Below, in pieces: positions 20,340 through 32,149 of a stretch of DNA of 64,000 nucleotides; position 1 is the stretch's first letter; every line of letters begins with the position of its first letter. The position numbers and the translations under genes are program-made. The notes under the pieces are model-generated. The model searched no databases, was not told the origin of the DNA, and saw only the letters and a program-made list of their open reading frames with translations. This DNA is from Bipolaris cookei (Eukaryota > Ascomycota > Dothideomycetes > Pleosporales > Pleosporaceae): assembly GCA_002286855.1 (NCBI GenBank), contig NRSV01000039.1:284056-348055 (forward strand). Reading direction: 5' to 3'.

Positions 20340-21111
20340 ATGCAACTATCCTTGTTATTCTCCAATACACTGTTCGTTTTTTATCATATTGATGAGGAGG
20401 TGAATTTTTAGGGGATTTTGGGTGACCAGTAAGTGATTATATAGCTTTAAATATGTGTGCAGTAATTAGAATTCCAGGAGGTAGGAGTTTTGGATGTTCG
20501 GGTGCAGCCACAGCCTGTGACTGATGCGTGGTCATGCTGAAGTACTGTGACCAGGTGCCTTGCATTCCACTGAATATTTTTGCAGCCCAACACTCCGCAG
20601 TAAGCTCTTATTCTTTTTTAAAAAGTTGCAGTATGCGGCCTAGTGGTAGGTGTTCCATCTTTGCGAACCACGCCAAGTCAAAAAACAGTGGAAAAATGAA
20701 ACGCGGCTGTGAACTCCGTAATGGCCGCTATAAACGATGGGGACGAGAGTGACATCGATCTGTGATCCGATCGGACATATCGGCAACTTGAGAGCGGCCA
20801 GTGTATGCCTCATGTTTGAAGATAGATTCTGAAAACACGTAGTATGCTAGTGGATTGGGCTTAACTAATGACAAATTATTTCTGGATTACCGCATGGATG
20901 CATATAATAGCTAAGTGAGGACAGCCAATGCGCAGCTTTTGAGTGATAGCCTGGCGAATATGTAGGTTCATTGATTCTCCGCAAACTCCCCGTCTAAGGG
21001 TAACCCCAGAATACCCTTAGGAGGTGCTAGATGCCACCCGCGTACCAATACTTCCGGCGCATTCACCGACAGGAAATTACACAAATTCTTCCCAGCCGAG
21101 TCCCTGTGCAG
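20340..21111. other. Intergenic; nothing recognised
   Basis: Some 770 bases between the convergent ends of the NLR and the C2H2 gene. No repeat, RNA or coding frame could be supported. Confidence 0.5.
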
Positions 21112-22097
21112 TTATACGAAGCCAACGAGCTTCTGTTGTCCTGTGATGAAATTGTGAACATGCTTCTGAACCTTTTCAAACCGCACGAAGTTACAGCTTT
21201 CACTTTCAAGATGATTGAAAAGCGATGCCAGGCGGCCAAATTGACGATTGCAGCTGCGATTCGGGCAATGATACAGCTTCTCACTATGGGCCGGCGAACT
21301 TAGATGCTGGTTCAGTGCTTGAAGGGTATCATACTCTCGGTGACAGAGGTAGCACTCATAGCCAGAGCCGTTCCAAGCTGCGCTTGATGCGATATTCTGT
21401 GTGTCAAAGTCCGGGCAGGTAAGGAGCTTGTCTGTCAATAAGCCATGGCAATCCCGCTCACTAATGGCCTGGAAGATCGTTTTGTAATTGAGACTCTTGG
21501 CTCGCGGGCATGAGCTGGTCTCAAGGTGGTGCGAAAGGCCGCTAGCCGAGGTGAAGGCTTTCTTGCAAAAGGGACACGCGGCGTTCTTCCCGCGGTGGGT
21601 GCTGGAGTTTAGGTGCTTACGATAATCAGTAATGCTCTAGGGTTGGGGGATGTTGGTTAGCACCAAGGCGAGCCCGGAGAACGTACCATTCTCAAGGCAT
21701 TTTCGCTCTGGAACGTCTTTGCGCAATCATAGCAGTAGTGTCGCTCGTAATGATTCAAAGCGCTCATGTGCTGATTAGCGGACAACTGAGAACAAAATCT
21801 CTTGTCACAAGTCTCGCACTCAAATTGAGGCTCCCAGTGTCTCGTAGCGTCCATGTGTTGATCTGCCGAGCGCTGAGTATGAAATTGCTTGTTAAAAGTT
21901 TCGCACTCGAACTGGGGCTCCCAGTGTCCTGTGTCGTCCATGTGCTGATCCGCGGAGCGTTGGCTAAAGAACTCTCGATCGCATGTGTCACATTCGAATC
22001 GTGGGGCCCAGTGGTCAAGTGCATCCATGTGCTGGATGGCGGCTTGCTGGCTACCAAACTCGCGATCGCACGTCTCGCATTCGTTTTCGTAGTACAT
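21112..22097 (-). CDS. C2H2 zinc-finger protein (311 aa)
   Basis: Minus-strand gene of two exons, 22097-21687 and 21636-21112, with a 50-bp intron (GTACGT donor, CCCTAG acceptor). ATG 22097 gives MYYENECETCDREF; no ATG lies upstream in frame nearby. About eight C2H2-type units follow one another. The first four share a fungal pattern, CxxCxxxFxSQxxAxQHMxxxxH, at spacing of about 28 residues; later ones are more diverse (ACPFCKKAF, ECYLCHREY, HCPNRSCNRQF). Unit 3 has lost its second cysteine (ECETFNKQF), so it is unlikely to bind zinc. Such multi-finger proteins bind nucleic acid or proteins; the target is unknown. Confidence 0.82.
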
Positions 22098-22528
22098 AAT
22101 GAGCTCGTTATGCAATGTTGGTATGTCGAAGTTTGATCAGACAACGGATTTTTGGATTGTGTAAGAGTGAAGGTTTACCTGCGGTGCAGCCTGCAGAGCA
22201 ACACGACTGGTCAAGCGAGGAACGCGGAGCTCATTTGTGCACGCTTACTCTATCATACTGCACAGCCGCTTGCACTCGCAGCTCTCACGCCCCCTTCCAT
22301 AGTGCATGCATATCCCACTCTCGTACCGATCCCCTCCAATGCAAGCTTTCCCATGATCGGCCTAGTTATCACAACCATTATTGTAACTGCTGACAAGCCT
22401 CAAAGTGTGGGTCATCATGGCTGAAGGCATGCATCCGCTAAAAAATCTGTAGCCTGCCCCTTGCAGAACAGGAAAGCACTGTACGTAATAAAGCAGACTA
22501 ACCACTTGATACATCTTGGAACGCTATG
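22098..22528. other. Upstream of the C2H2 gene; contains a dispersed-repeat match
   Basis: Promoter side of the zinc-finger gene. About 22395-22480 on the minus strand matches 36905-36990 (plus) in three blocks of 13-15 identical bases (for example GCTTTCCTGTTCTGCAA). Nothing else is recognised. Confidence 0.4.
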
Positions 22529-22530
22529 TA

Positions 22531-22666
22531 GCGCCCATCTCTGTGCAGCGAACAACCTGGTGGGCTAGAAATTACTACATAGCAAAACACATCGTTGTGC
22601 TATGAGACCTGCCACAGTTTCGCTCCTAAAGGCTGCCTTCGGCCCGCCGAGTTTTTTGACAGACGT
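22531..22666. mobile_element. MITE, 136 bp, TA-flanked (copy 2, diverged)
   Basis: Left end GCGCCCATCTCTGTGCAGCG after TA at 22529-22530, right end reading inward ACGTCTGTCA... ACTCGGCGGGCCGAA before TA at 22667-22668. The left end resembles the MITE at 10857 and the right end shares its CTCGGYGGGCCGA core. Diverged, non-coding. Confidence 0.6.
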
Positions 22667-22668
22667 TA

Positions 22669-24361
22669 CTCCGCAATCCTTCTAACCACGCCGCAGTCGC
22701 GTGACATACACGGTGATCAGTAGTAGTATGTCTTGGCACTTCTAAGCGCCATTCCTTACCATAACACAGCACCCAAACACAAGCATATCATGAACATGCA
22801 GTGAAGGGAAGACAACTGTACCAGCATTACATGCAAGACGACCTGGGTTGGTGTCACTACACAATACAATCCTAAGGACGCCCGCAGGCTGCTCACGTCA
22901 CACCGACCCGTAAGCAGTTTGGAGGATTTAACCTGGGCCGCTGTGCCGCAATCCTTCATACTGTGTCACAGCCACATGATTCCTTATCAGTCAACAGGAC
23001 CCAATCAATCAAGATGTGCCCAACAGCTCGAATCCATGCTCTTTGTCTCATGACAAACATTTTTAAAGCCATACCAACCGCCAACGAATTGTTCTCGACT
23101 ACGTGGCATGCGAAGAGTCACAGCGTGCGAGGCGTTGGCGGACTACTATGCCGCGAGCGAACTTCACCCTGACCCCAATCTGAACTTTGATGCTGATACA
23201 ACTGGTTTTTGAGTTTATGTTGCAGCAAAGCTGCAGGATGTGGCGCTGTCTCGAGTTGTGGGCTATTCAATAATCTCCAGGCTACTGGTACATTTCTGTC
23301 CTGACAGTGCTGTCAGAGTCGTGCGCCAACGATGGATATAGGCTAATCGTTCACTTCCACTCCACGACACGATGGAATTTGCTTAATTTTTTCCCTCTCA
23401 ATGAATTTAGTAACTGATGAAACTTAGACTGAACATGAAGTAGATGTGCACTAATTCCATATCTTACCTCTAAGCCATTGCACACCATCTGCGATGTGGA
23501 AATAGAGGAAGAGGTTAAGTGCCAGCCATGCGACAACAGACTTCAGTAGATTATTAATCATAAGTACACGTCCTTTAGTAGCTTTTTCCTATACGAGAAT
23601 TTCTATCACAACCATAGCGATCCAATCTTTACAGATTCAATGAAAGCTTTGGTTGTTGAGACAGGAACGTGATGTAAAGGGCGATTTAACATTGAAATAG
23701 TGTATTGGGTGTCCACCTACAAAACGAAAACAGCACGTTTTCTAAGTAGCAACAGTAAATTTAGATGAATGATCAATCAATCCGACACTCCCGGTTGCAT
23801 ACTCCGCAGACAGGAGCCAATTAAAGTTTACCACGTTGTCGAACAATAATAAATAATTTCCAGGCATAACAAACCACAAGCGGAAGATTGCAGAACGATT
23901 GAACGGCACGAGAACATGATTCTTCGCTTGAGTTTCACTTTCCAAAGAATATCAGGAGCAAGTGAGATCGGCATGTAGTCGCAATACAGATTGTGGGATG
24001 AGTACGCCCGAAAAGAGAACTCCACATATTTGAGTCTTCAGCAAGGGAGAACAGGGATCGTGACGGCAATAGAAGGTTTAGTTAATGGAAAAGGCCCAGA
24101 GCTGAAGTTGTATGCATACCAAATGCAATCCTCGGCTAGGCTAGCGTTCTAGGATCATTTGCCAAACCTTGCAGTGGCCTGCATTGCATCTAGGATTGCC
24201 TTGAGTGCATGAAATGAAAAATTGACTGGAAACACCGATTCGTACGAGACTTACTCGCGCCAAATTATAGCCCAGGCAGGATAAGTCTATATACATATAG
24301 CGATGGTCACAGAATTTCAACCTAGCATTCGATTTATGCCTGCCACGCATTTCCGCCTCAG
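22669..24361. other. Long AT-leaning intergenic stretch; no gene seen
   Basis: About 1.7 kb without a frame of convincing coding character and without a repeat shared inside this window. The last part should carry the promoter of the dynamin-like gene. Confidence 0.45.
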
Positions 24362-26664
24362 ATGGCTATCGACATGATCACATCAAAGTCAAATCATCTA
24401 GCCAGCCCAGCTTTACTTCGCAAGATAGACCAGCTTCGCGAGAAGAATATTAGGCAACACGTTCCACTTCCCCAGGTGAGTTTTCAAAGTTTGTTTAGTG
24501 ATCACCCTGCTTAGTTTCATATAGCTCGTCATTGTTGGCGACCAAAGCAGTGGCAAGTCGTCTCTCCTCGAAAGCTTGACAGGTGTACCATTTCCTCGCA
24601 ACCTGGAGCTTTGCACACGGTATGCGACACAAATAACATCCCGTCGTGATCCTGAATCTCGGGTGGATATCAAAATCATCGCAGGTCCTCATGCCTCTGA
24701 TGAACACAGGAGGCTGGTCGCCAGTTATTGTCCTGAAATTCCATCAACAGGAAGTTTTCGCTCTCGTTTTCCAGACATTCTGAAGGAAGTAGGTTTGACT
24801 ATAAAGTACATTTCATAGTACATCATAAGTACTGACTGATGAACAGGTAAATGCTCGAATGGGAATTCGAACCGAACTTGCCTCATCCGAAGGAACTGTT
24901 TTCAGTGAGGACATCCTGAAGATCGAGATATGCGGCCCTGACGAGGATTATTTAACAGTAATCGACGTACCGGGAATTTTCCGCAATCCGAGTGAGGGAA
25001 TCACGACCAAAGCTGATATTCAGCTTGTGCAAAATATGGTGAGAGGCTACATACAACATAGCCGTACCATCATCCTTGCCGTCCTACCCAGCAATGTCGA
25101 CATTGCCACCCAGGAGATCCTCACAATTGCTGAGGATTTTGACAAGAGCGGAGAGCGCACTTTAGGTGTATTGACAAAGCCTGATTTGGTAACAGAGCAA
25201 AGCGCGCAAGCCAACATCTGCAACCTGGTTCTAGGGAAAAAGAGACCACTCACGCTTGGATACTATGTTGTCCGAAGCCGAGGTGCAGATGATGAGCATG
25301 CCTTCAATCTTTCTGAAGCGGAAAGTATGTTTTTCAACACACCTTGGAGTACACTTCCCAAAGATCGTCTGGGCGCAGTGTCCCTAAAAGCACGGCTCAC
25401 TGAACTACTGGGCCAAATTACCCGAAAAGAATTTCCAGAGCTTCTGAAGGATGTCCGCCAACAACTATCTGACTGCCATGCAACTATGAAACAACTTGGT
25501 CCGGCGCGTCAAACAGAGAGAGAGCAGCGACTATTTCTGAGTAATCTAGCAAGACGTTTCCAAGACCTCGTAGAAGCTGCTTTGTCTGCGCGATACTCCT
25601 CTCATGAGATCTTCGATAAAGTAGAGCCTAGACTCATTACATATGTGGCTAATCTCACCGAAACCTTCAGTTATGACTTTGCGCAGAAGGCACATTTACG
25701 ATATTTTGAAACCGCAGAGTCGAATGAGGAGGAAGACGGTGAATTGGACAAAGATGTTGAAGACGATCTGTCGGAGGATGTAAATGGCCGGGAAAGGGCT
25801 ATTCTTCTTGAGGATATCAACCTAGATGAGTACAGCGTCCTTGATAACATCATCAGCAAGGACGACATTATCGAAGACCCTAGAAACGGTATAACAGAAT
25901 GGACGGAGAAACTCTATTTGCAGTCTCGCGGTGTAGACTTGGGTACTTTCGGTGGGACGATCCTTTCCAGCGCCTTCAAGGAACAATCCGACAAATGGCC
26001 ATCGATAACCAAGATCTACGTTAGCCATGTCATAGTGGTCATCCACCGTTTCATGGTAATTGCCCTGGATACTCTTTGTGCAGACTTATGCGTTCGGGAG
26101 GAGATATGGGCTTCAATCCTCGACGAAGTGCTTACAAGATACAAAGCAGCATTAGATCAAGCAATGTTTCTCGTGTCCTTGAAGAGAGAGAAAAGACCAT
26201 ACACCATAAATCACTACTTCAACGACAATCTCCAAATCGTTCGTGGGAATCGGAAGGCAGCCATGTTGAAAGCAAAGTCCCGACAGGAGATTAAGAGAGG
26301 GTTCCATAATAATGCACAGGTCTGTGACAATCTTGTAGTAGATCTTGAGGATGTCAGAAGTACGACCAAGAACAAAAGCAACGTTGACCAGGTAAAAGAA
26401 GAGATCCACGACATTCTGTGGTCTTACTACAAAGTCGCTAGGAAAAGATTCGTCGACAATGTCTACCAACAAGCGGTCGATCACTGCTTACTTACCGGGC
26501 CCAGAAGCCCTCTTGCTGTACTTACACAGGAATGGGTTATTGAACTGGACAGTGAACGGCTGGAGATGATTGCAGGAGAGTCCCTATTGACAAAACAGCA
26601 GCGACTGACTTTGTCGAACAAGATTGAGGATCTGGAAGCTGCATCGCGAATTCTCAGAAGCTGA
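24362..26664 (+). CDS. Dynamin-family GTPase (Mx/Vps1-like), 731 aa
   Basis: Three exons, 24362-24475, 24525-24788 and 24847-26664, with two short phase-0 introns (GTGAGT...ATATAG and GTAGGT...GAACAG). The GTPase domain has all signatures: G1 GDQSSGKS (43-50), switch threonine in the RYATQI segment, G3 DVPG (166-169) and G4 TKPD (236-239). A stalk follows, with an acidic insertion (EEEDGELDKDVEDD) near residue 290-305, and a GED-like C-terminus (TKQQRLTLSNKIEDLEAA). There is no pleckstrin-homology or transmembrane segment, so it is closest to the soluble fungal Mx-like dynamins rather than Dnm1 or Sey1. These assemble on membranes and hydrolyse GTP to remodel them; the cargo here is unknown. 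ATG 24362 is the first in frame; ATG 24374 is also possible. Confidence 0.9.
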
Positions 26665-27451
26665 TAGGGCGCATGTTTTCTTATGAAATGGTTTAGCAGC
26701 AGTATTCAGTCCTACAATACAATTGGGCTATTCGATGATTAGGTGCGCTGAGCCAACGAACTCTGCAGAGTGCTCACACATGGCCGCACGACTGAGTAAT
26801 ACTGCGCTTACGTATAGGGCAGGGTACTGATTGTAGCAGCGTTACAGCCCAGGTTCGTCGGCTTCCGCACCGTAATCGCTGCTGTTGGAAGTTACAGCCA
26901 GTCTCTAAGATGGCTCATGCGAGTAGGTTATTCTCCTAGTGTGCGTGTGCGCTGACGCTAAACCTCTGACACGACCAGATCGCAAGCTCATCCACACGTT
27001 CGACACAGTTCGCCACAATCCTCTATATCTAAGCTCTTCTGGGCTCACAATACTACAGTTGGCAAAAACACAGTCCTCGGCTTGTACACTCCTAGCTTCC
27101 GGTTTCTGTAAACTAGTAATTTTTGATCACAAGCTAAGCCACAATCGCATAGTAGCTATCAATCTTGTGGAATAGAGAGCTTGTGACAAAGCACAATGAG
27201 ATATCTGACCACAGCGATTATAAAAATCAATACCATCAGCCCTTTATACCCGTTACCTCAGGTCCTATTCTCCCTTCTTGCGCTGGCCTCCTAGAGGCCA
27301 CGCCTTAGCGGGATACCATAGCTACGTGATCTTCGCCCCTCGATGCTCATTACTTTCTAATTTGGACATGGTTGGCCTTCGTGTTACTTATAGGTGGTCG
27401 GATTGAATAACATACAAATGTTTACGAACGGATATCCAATAAGTCTTCCTC
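26665..27451. other. Intergenic; nothing recognised
   Basis: About 790 bases between the convergent dynamin-like and PigL_N genes. No feature could be supported. Confidence 0.5.
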
Positions 27452-28748
27452 TTAGTCAATCCGTTTTCTCGTCTCGTTCGAAGATGCCTTTTCGCGCTTA
27501 GACCTTGATTGAGCCTGAGTTGCAGTATTCGTCTGATGTAGAGTCGATTGGTTCTCTCCTTCCATGTTCCCGACCCGAGTAGGTTGGCTAGTAGGACTGG
27601 CTTCTGGAGCAAAGGCGCCAAATCGACTTGCATAACGCTTTTCAGCCAAGAATCGGAGGTCCTCCCCTGACATGGAGCCAACCAATTGTGCTGCGTTGTT
27701 TTTGGAGATTGCTTTCTTGACGTCAAACAGATCAGCCAGAGTATTTGCCACTACTTGATCGCTGTCGCCATCAGCAATAACTTCCCCAATTTGGTATATC
27801 TTTTGAGACGAAGTTTCGCTTGCAACTTTGCAAACCTCTAAGCACTGCTTAGATGCATTGATGTCTTCTAACAGGCGCCTTCTTTCCTCATCACTTCCCG
27901 AATCATTTCTGAGAAGCAGAGACTGTAACCGATCTTGGAGATGACCTATGATGCTTACAAAGTTGTCTCGATTCTTATCAAGAGCTTGGCGTGTGAGCAC
28001 CTGTGCTTCAAAGCTGTGTCGCTCGTCGTTTCCAGTGGCGTTTTGTCCGTCCTGTAACACAGTCGATTTCCGATTCAGGGATTCGAGAAACTCTTTTGCA
28101 TCCTCACAAATACGGAGACATGTCTGGGTGACTTCTCTTTCATCGTCAAGATTGACACTTGCGGTTGGGATGTTCGCGTTCGGATAGCTCTCCAATTTCT
28201 CGTCGACTCGCTGCAAGTGAACATTGAGCTCATACACTGTGTCTCTGATCATCTCATTGTAATCGTCAAGTGCCTGCTGAGAGACTTTGGCAGCACGTCT
28301 GGCAATGCCATTAGCGAAGTTCTGGAACGATAATACCGACATACATGGTGATTGTGCCTAGACCAACCGCAATGGTGGATTTGTACCCAGATATCGTGTT
28401 GATGAACTCGTTTATATCTCCTCTCATGAATTCCAGCTTAGCCCAATCGCGAAAGCCAGCCTTGTTCTTCAGGTTGAAAGATTTCATCAACTGTTCGAAT
28501 TCTTGGCATACTTCGCTGCATCGATCGATAGGCCCTTGGAGAAGTGTGAATATAGACGCCTCTGCGTGAGCTACCTCTTTCAAAGAATCCAAAACGTTGA
28601 TGATTCCTTGGAGCTCATCTTGGAGCCTCTGCAAGGTCTTGTCTCGTCCTTTGAAGCGTGAGACAGTTTCGTAGAGTGACTTGACTGACTGGGCCGTGAC
28701 TGTAACAAGAGCTACCACTGACGCTGTAGCACTCAAAGGATCTGCCAT
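27452..28748 (-). CDS. PigL_N / HeLo-like N-terminal domain protein 3 (416 aa)
   Basis: Minus-strand gene, exon 1 28748-28345, exon 2 28298-27452, 46-bp intron (GTATGT donor, GCCAG acceptor) at the same place as in the paralogues at 11540 and 13188. Starts MADPLSATASVVALVTVTAQ, the canonical hydrophobic opening. Shares FRDWAKLEFMRGDINEFI and YKSTIAVGLG with the other two. The C-terminal half has LRICEDAKEFLESL, then QVVANTLADLFDVKKAI, and a low-complexity Ser/Thr/Gln tail with a basic end. It appears intact. A shared origin of all three is clear from sequence plus intron position; a role alongside the NLR is inference. Confidence 0.77.
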
Positions 28749-29944
28749 TAAAGCTAAGAGCGCAGCGTACGCAAGAGGTATTGGCGTGTTACTAATGCTA
28801 GATCGAACGTTTGATGAGGGCTGAACAGGAAGAGAGGCGGGGTTGTTGAGTGCATCGAATATCCGCATGACTGATGGTTATGGCGATTTGCAATAGCTGA
28901 TTGGTTAGATTAGCGCCGTGGCTTTTGATACTGTCGACAGGGTTTCTGACTTGAGGTGTATATCAGTTGTTGACTCTTGGGTGGTCCTAGGTGCTTTTGA
29001 GAGTGGAATTTGAACACGATACAGGTGCTTCTGATGCTGTAAGATCCAACTTTGACGAGACTAGTAGATGCTACCATCGATTTTAGCAATTGTATTCCAC
29101 CACTTTTGCCCTGCTGTACACTACACGCGCTAACCCGTATTTATGCAAGCGTTATGCTGTAGGTACAGTAGCGATTTCTTGAGCCCCACAACCACCCTCT
29201 GCCTATGCCAAAATACACACGCTTTACAGTTCAGATAATTTACCCTTGTGCATGCGATTGCGCGAGATAAAGTTATGTGGTGTTGAAGAAAGTCAGGGTC
29301 TATGGAAAATGCGGGTGGTTGGCGGGGTGGGGCGTGCTTCGCGTGAACAAACTTTTGACCCGTGACTAGGTACAGGGTCGCACTTAATCTGGTGCAACAG
29401 CTTGGTGCATGCTTCCGCGATTTCACACAACCCAGGGCGAGAGGTTCGCAATAGAAATGTCGGATGCAATTATCTCAGTCCACCGCACACTATCATCAGT
29501 CTTCACATAACGACCGTGTAATTATTTCTCCTCCGCCAGCTTCAAGATTCCTGTGTATCGCGACCGTTTACCTCCCTGTTATCATGCCCCGCTATACTGC
29601 GATGCAGCGGGCCTATGCGCATTTGGGATGAACTGGGGTCATTAGATGATGCATTCTTCTAAGCGTTGTGGAACTCAGACCACTAGGAAGCATCCCGCCG
29701 CGTGATTAGACCGCATAGCATCATCAAGTGCACGTCTGTTAAAGAGTGCTTCTGTAAGATCTAATAACTGAGGCACTAAATTGAGTGCGGAGTAGAGTTG
29801 GGAAAGCACCAATGTTCATTAGAGCTCTACTTAGCGGCCGCCGTTTCCGCTGCCCGAGCAATGGCTGCTTTTGACTAATCGTATTCATGTCGGCCAACTG
29901 CAGCTCCCCAGCGCCACTGCCTGTACACTGCAGTCGACGCAGCC
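28749..29944. other. Intergenic between divergent genes; nothing recognised
   Basis: About 1.2 kb between the PigL_N gene (minus) and the nuclease-like gene (plus), so it should hold both promoters. No repeat or RNA could be supported. Confidence 0.45.
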
Positions 29945-31432
29945 ATGCAATCCTGTCTGCCTTCGTCTAGCTCTCTGTCCACAATTAATCTCGTAAAAGC
30001 CTGGCTGCAAAATACTCCTCTCGCATCTCCCGCATCTCTAACACAGCGTTCGCAAAAACGACACCGCGATGCCGATATGCCGCGCAACTCGAGCCCCAAG
30101 CGACCACGCATCGATGCCGACGATGTGCTGCCAACCCAAAGTGCATCACAGGTGGGCAGTATCAGTGTAGTAGATGTGTCGGACTGCACAACCTTGACGG
30201 CGCCCCAGGAATCGAAGAGGAGCTCGAGTCCCACGCGCAATCTCACTGAACTACGTACTGCAGCGCCCTCCGTCTCTCTCAGCCCTTTCAACTAAGTGAA
30301 GCAGCAGCCACCTCCCAATATTTCTGCACGTATCAAAAGCTTTCGCAATCGCCTGGGCCGTCGTGAGGGTCTCGAGATCGGCTACATACCAGTTGGCTTG
30401 CGCGAAGCGATAGAGTCAGACAGGTTATTTGCACTTTCTCTCGCTATGGATCTCATTGATCCAGAGGCGTACGACTACAGCGATACACGTCCAACCAATC
30501 ACATTTTGCTGGTAGATGTGCTCGATCGCGTTAAAAATATCTTCCAAGACGCCTGCCACTGTACGGAGTTTGGGCGTGATGAGAACGCCTGGTGCTTTCG
30601 TGTCGTCTGGCCGTTGATAGAGCTTGCCATGAAGCTGCACTGCAACACCAGATTTAAGTTAGAGAGCGTGTATGGCATACCCCGAAGCCAAGCTCCACAT
30701 TGTCTGTGTGATTTACTGATTGGCATTTATAGGCAATGGCAAAGCATTCAACCCTCGTATCTCTCCACGGTCCCCGAACCCACATCGACCTCACCCAACA
30801 GAAGAGTAGCGCTTACGCGCAAAACCGACTTCTGTTTTTCATATTCGTGTTTCGACCCTCGGTTCGCAGAACTATACACACAATTGGCAGCGAAAACACC
30901 TGTTGTATCGCACATGTCGGACAACTGTACTCAGCGCCTAGCCCTTTTCTCAGGAATTGAGGCCAAACCCGAGAACGGCGATCTGAAGGAGGCAGAGCTG
31001 CAGATAAGTATATGGATGGTTGCAAGCCTCCGGAAGAAGATGGAACTGGCGCGTCTGGCATTCCCTGCTTCAGATCTGTCATTAACACAGGAAGATGCAC
31101 CAGATAATGCGATCATCTCCACTGACAAAGGTTTGACCACTTTCTAATCCTCCCATCTTCTTGAGCCTGCCATCACTATCATTGGCAACGAGCCTAAAAT
31201 CTACTACGCATACCCTTCTAGTTTGAAAGGCGATGTAACAGTGCTCAGGCCTGATGAGAGATTCTCTAGTCTGTCAACGCGGTCAGTGCAGGGTATATTC
31301 AAACTGCTTCGATTCTACGGGCGGATGTTGGCAAGGGGTGTTGACAAAGAAGCGACTTCAAGTATGCAGGGAGCAGGGCTATGGGTCACTTTTCTTAGTC
31401 CAGTTCTAGAGACGCTTGCGAAAGGCGGGTGA
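29945..31432 (+). pseudogene. PD-(D/E)XK nuclease-like protein, broken by in-frame stops
   Basis: Reads in one frame from ATG 29945 to TGA 31430-31432 (about 495 codons), cut by TAA at 30293-30295 and TAA at 31145-31147; CAA (Gln) is the simplest ancestor of both. The N-terminal 110 residues are Ser/Pro-rich with basic KRPRID-type patches. Then comes a conserved fungal region: ARIKSFRNRLGR, a CFRVVWPLIELAM helix, LTRKTDFCF (candidate catalytic Asp), GIEAKP (candidate E-x-K) and EAELQISIWM. Beyond the second stop lies IYYAYPSS...GDVTVLRPDERF. This pattern recalls the fungal family annotated as PD-(D/E)XK nuclease-like; that name is from memory. A clean gene of this type may exist elsewhere in the genome; this one looks inactivated by point changes. 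Confidence 0.6.
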
Positions 31433-32149
31433 CAGTCAAGACGGCTGCTCCCGCTAAACATTGAAGCACAAAATTTGTTGGCAGGTTCACGCTTAACTAT
31501 TTCGTAAAAAGTCCCTACGTCCATCAAACCCAGATCTAAGTACATCATTCCATGACTTGGTATGTAATATTCGGCTTCTTGGACCGGCTCTTCGCTGGAT
31601 CCCGACCAACATCCGTTCGAAACGGGTTGGTCTTCATCTTTGCAGCGATAAGAAAGCGCCATTCCCAACTCCGTAGAAGCGGATCTCAGCCAGTCTCCCT
31701 ACCCGTGATCAATCAACGGAATAATCCCAAAATCACCACCTTCGTGTATGGTCCGGTCTTCTCAAAGGTAGTTATGAATGACGTCATGCAGGCTATGTCT
31801 TTCGCTGTGCATACTTCCAAACTACGGTTCAAACACAGCCTTAGTTCGTTTTGCAAATATCTCACTCCTGTAGCCCGGGTGGCCCCACCTGATCAGCTTG
31901 TCATACGAAATTCCCAGAGTTTGCTCCATCTTTATGTTTCGTCAAGAAAAACGTCGTAGCCTGAAACAGGATTTAATCGACAGTGATATTTCCTTTGATC
32001 TGGACTGTCGGGCCTATCATCTTACCACATTAATGAATAGCTGCCTTGGCTGCGCAGGCTTCTCGCAGTCCGTATAATGAGACTCGTTGATCTCTGCATA
32101 TCAGAGATGCAAAGTACATAAAAACACAACGATACCCCATTTGCCTACT
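31433..32149. other. Convergent 3' flanks; no gene supported
   Basis: About 720 bases. A minus-strand frame (31315-31668) is open but overlaps the nuclease-like gene, so I treat it as a shadow. Confidence 0.4.

Noticed and set aside
29875..30291. 138-codon minus-strand frame over the start of the nuclease-like gene
   Set aside because: Antisense shadow of the Ser/Pro-rich N-terminus on the plus strand.
31315..31668. 117-codon minus-strand frame
   Set aside because: Overlaps the nuclease-like gene in the opposite strand and has no recognisable domain.
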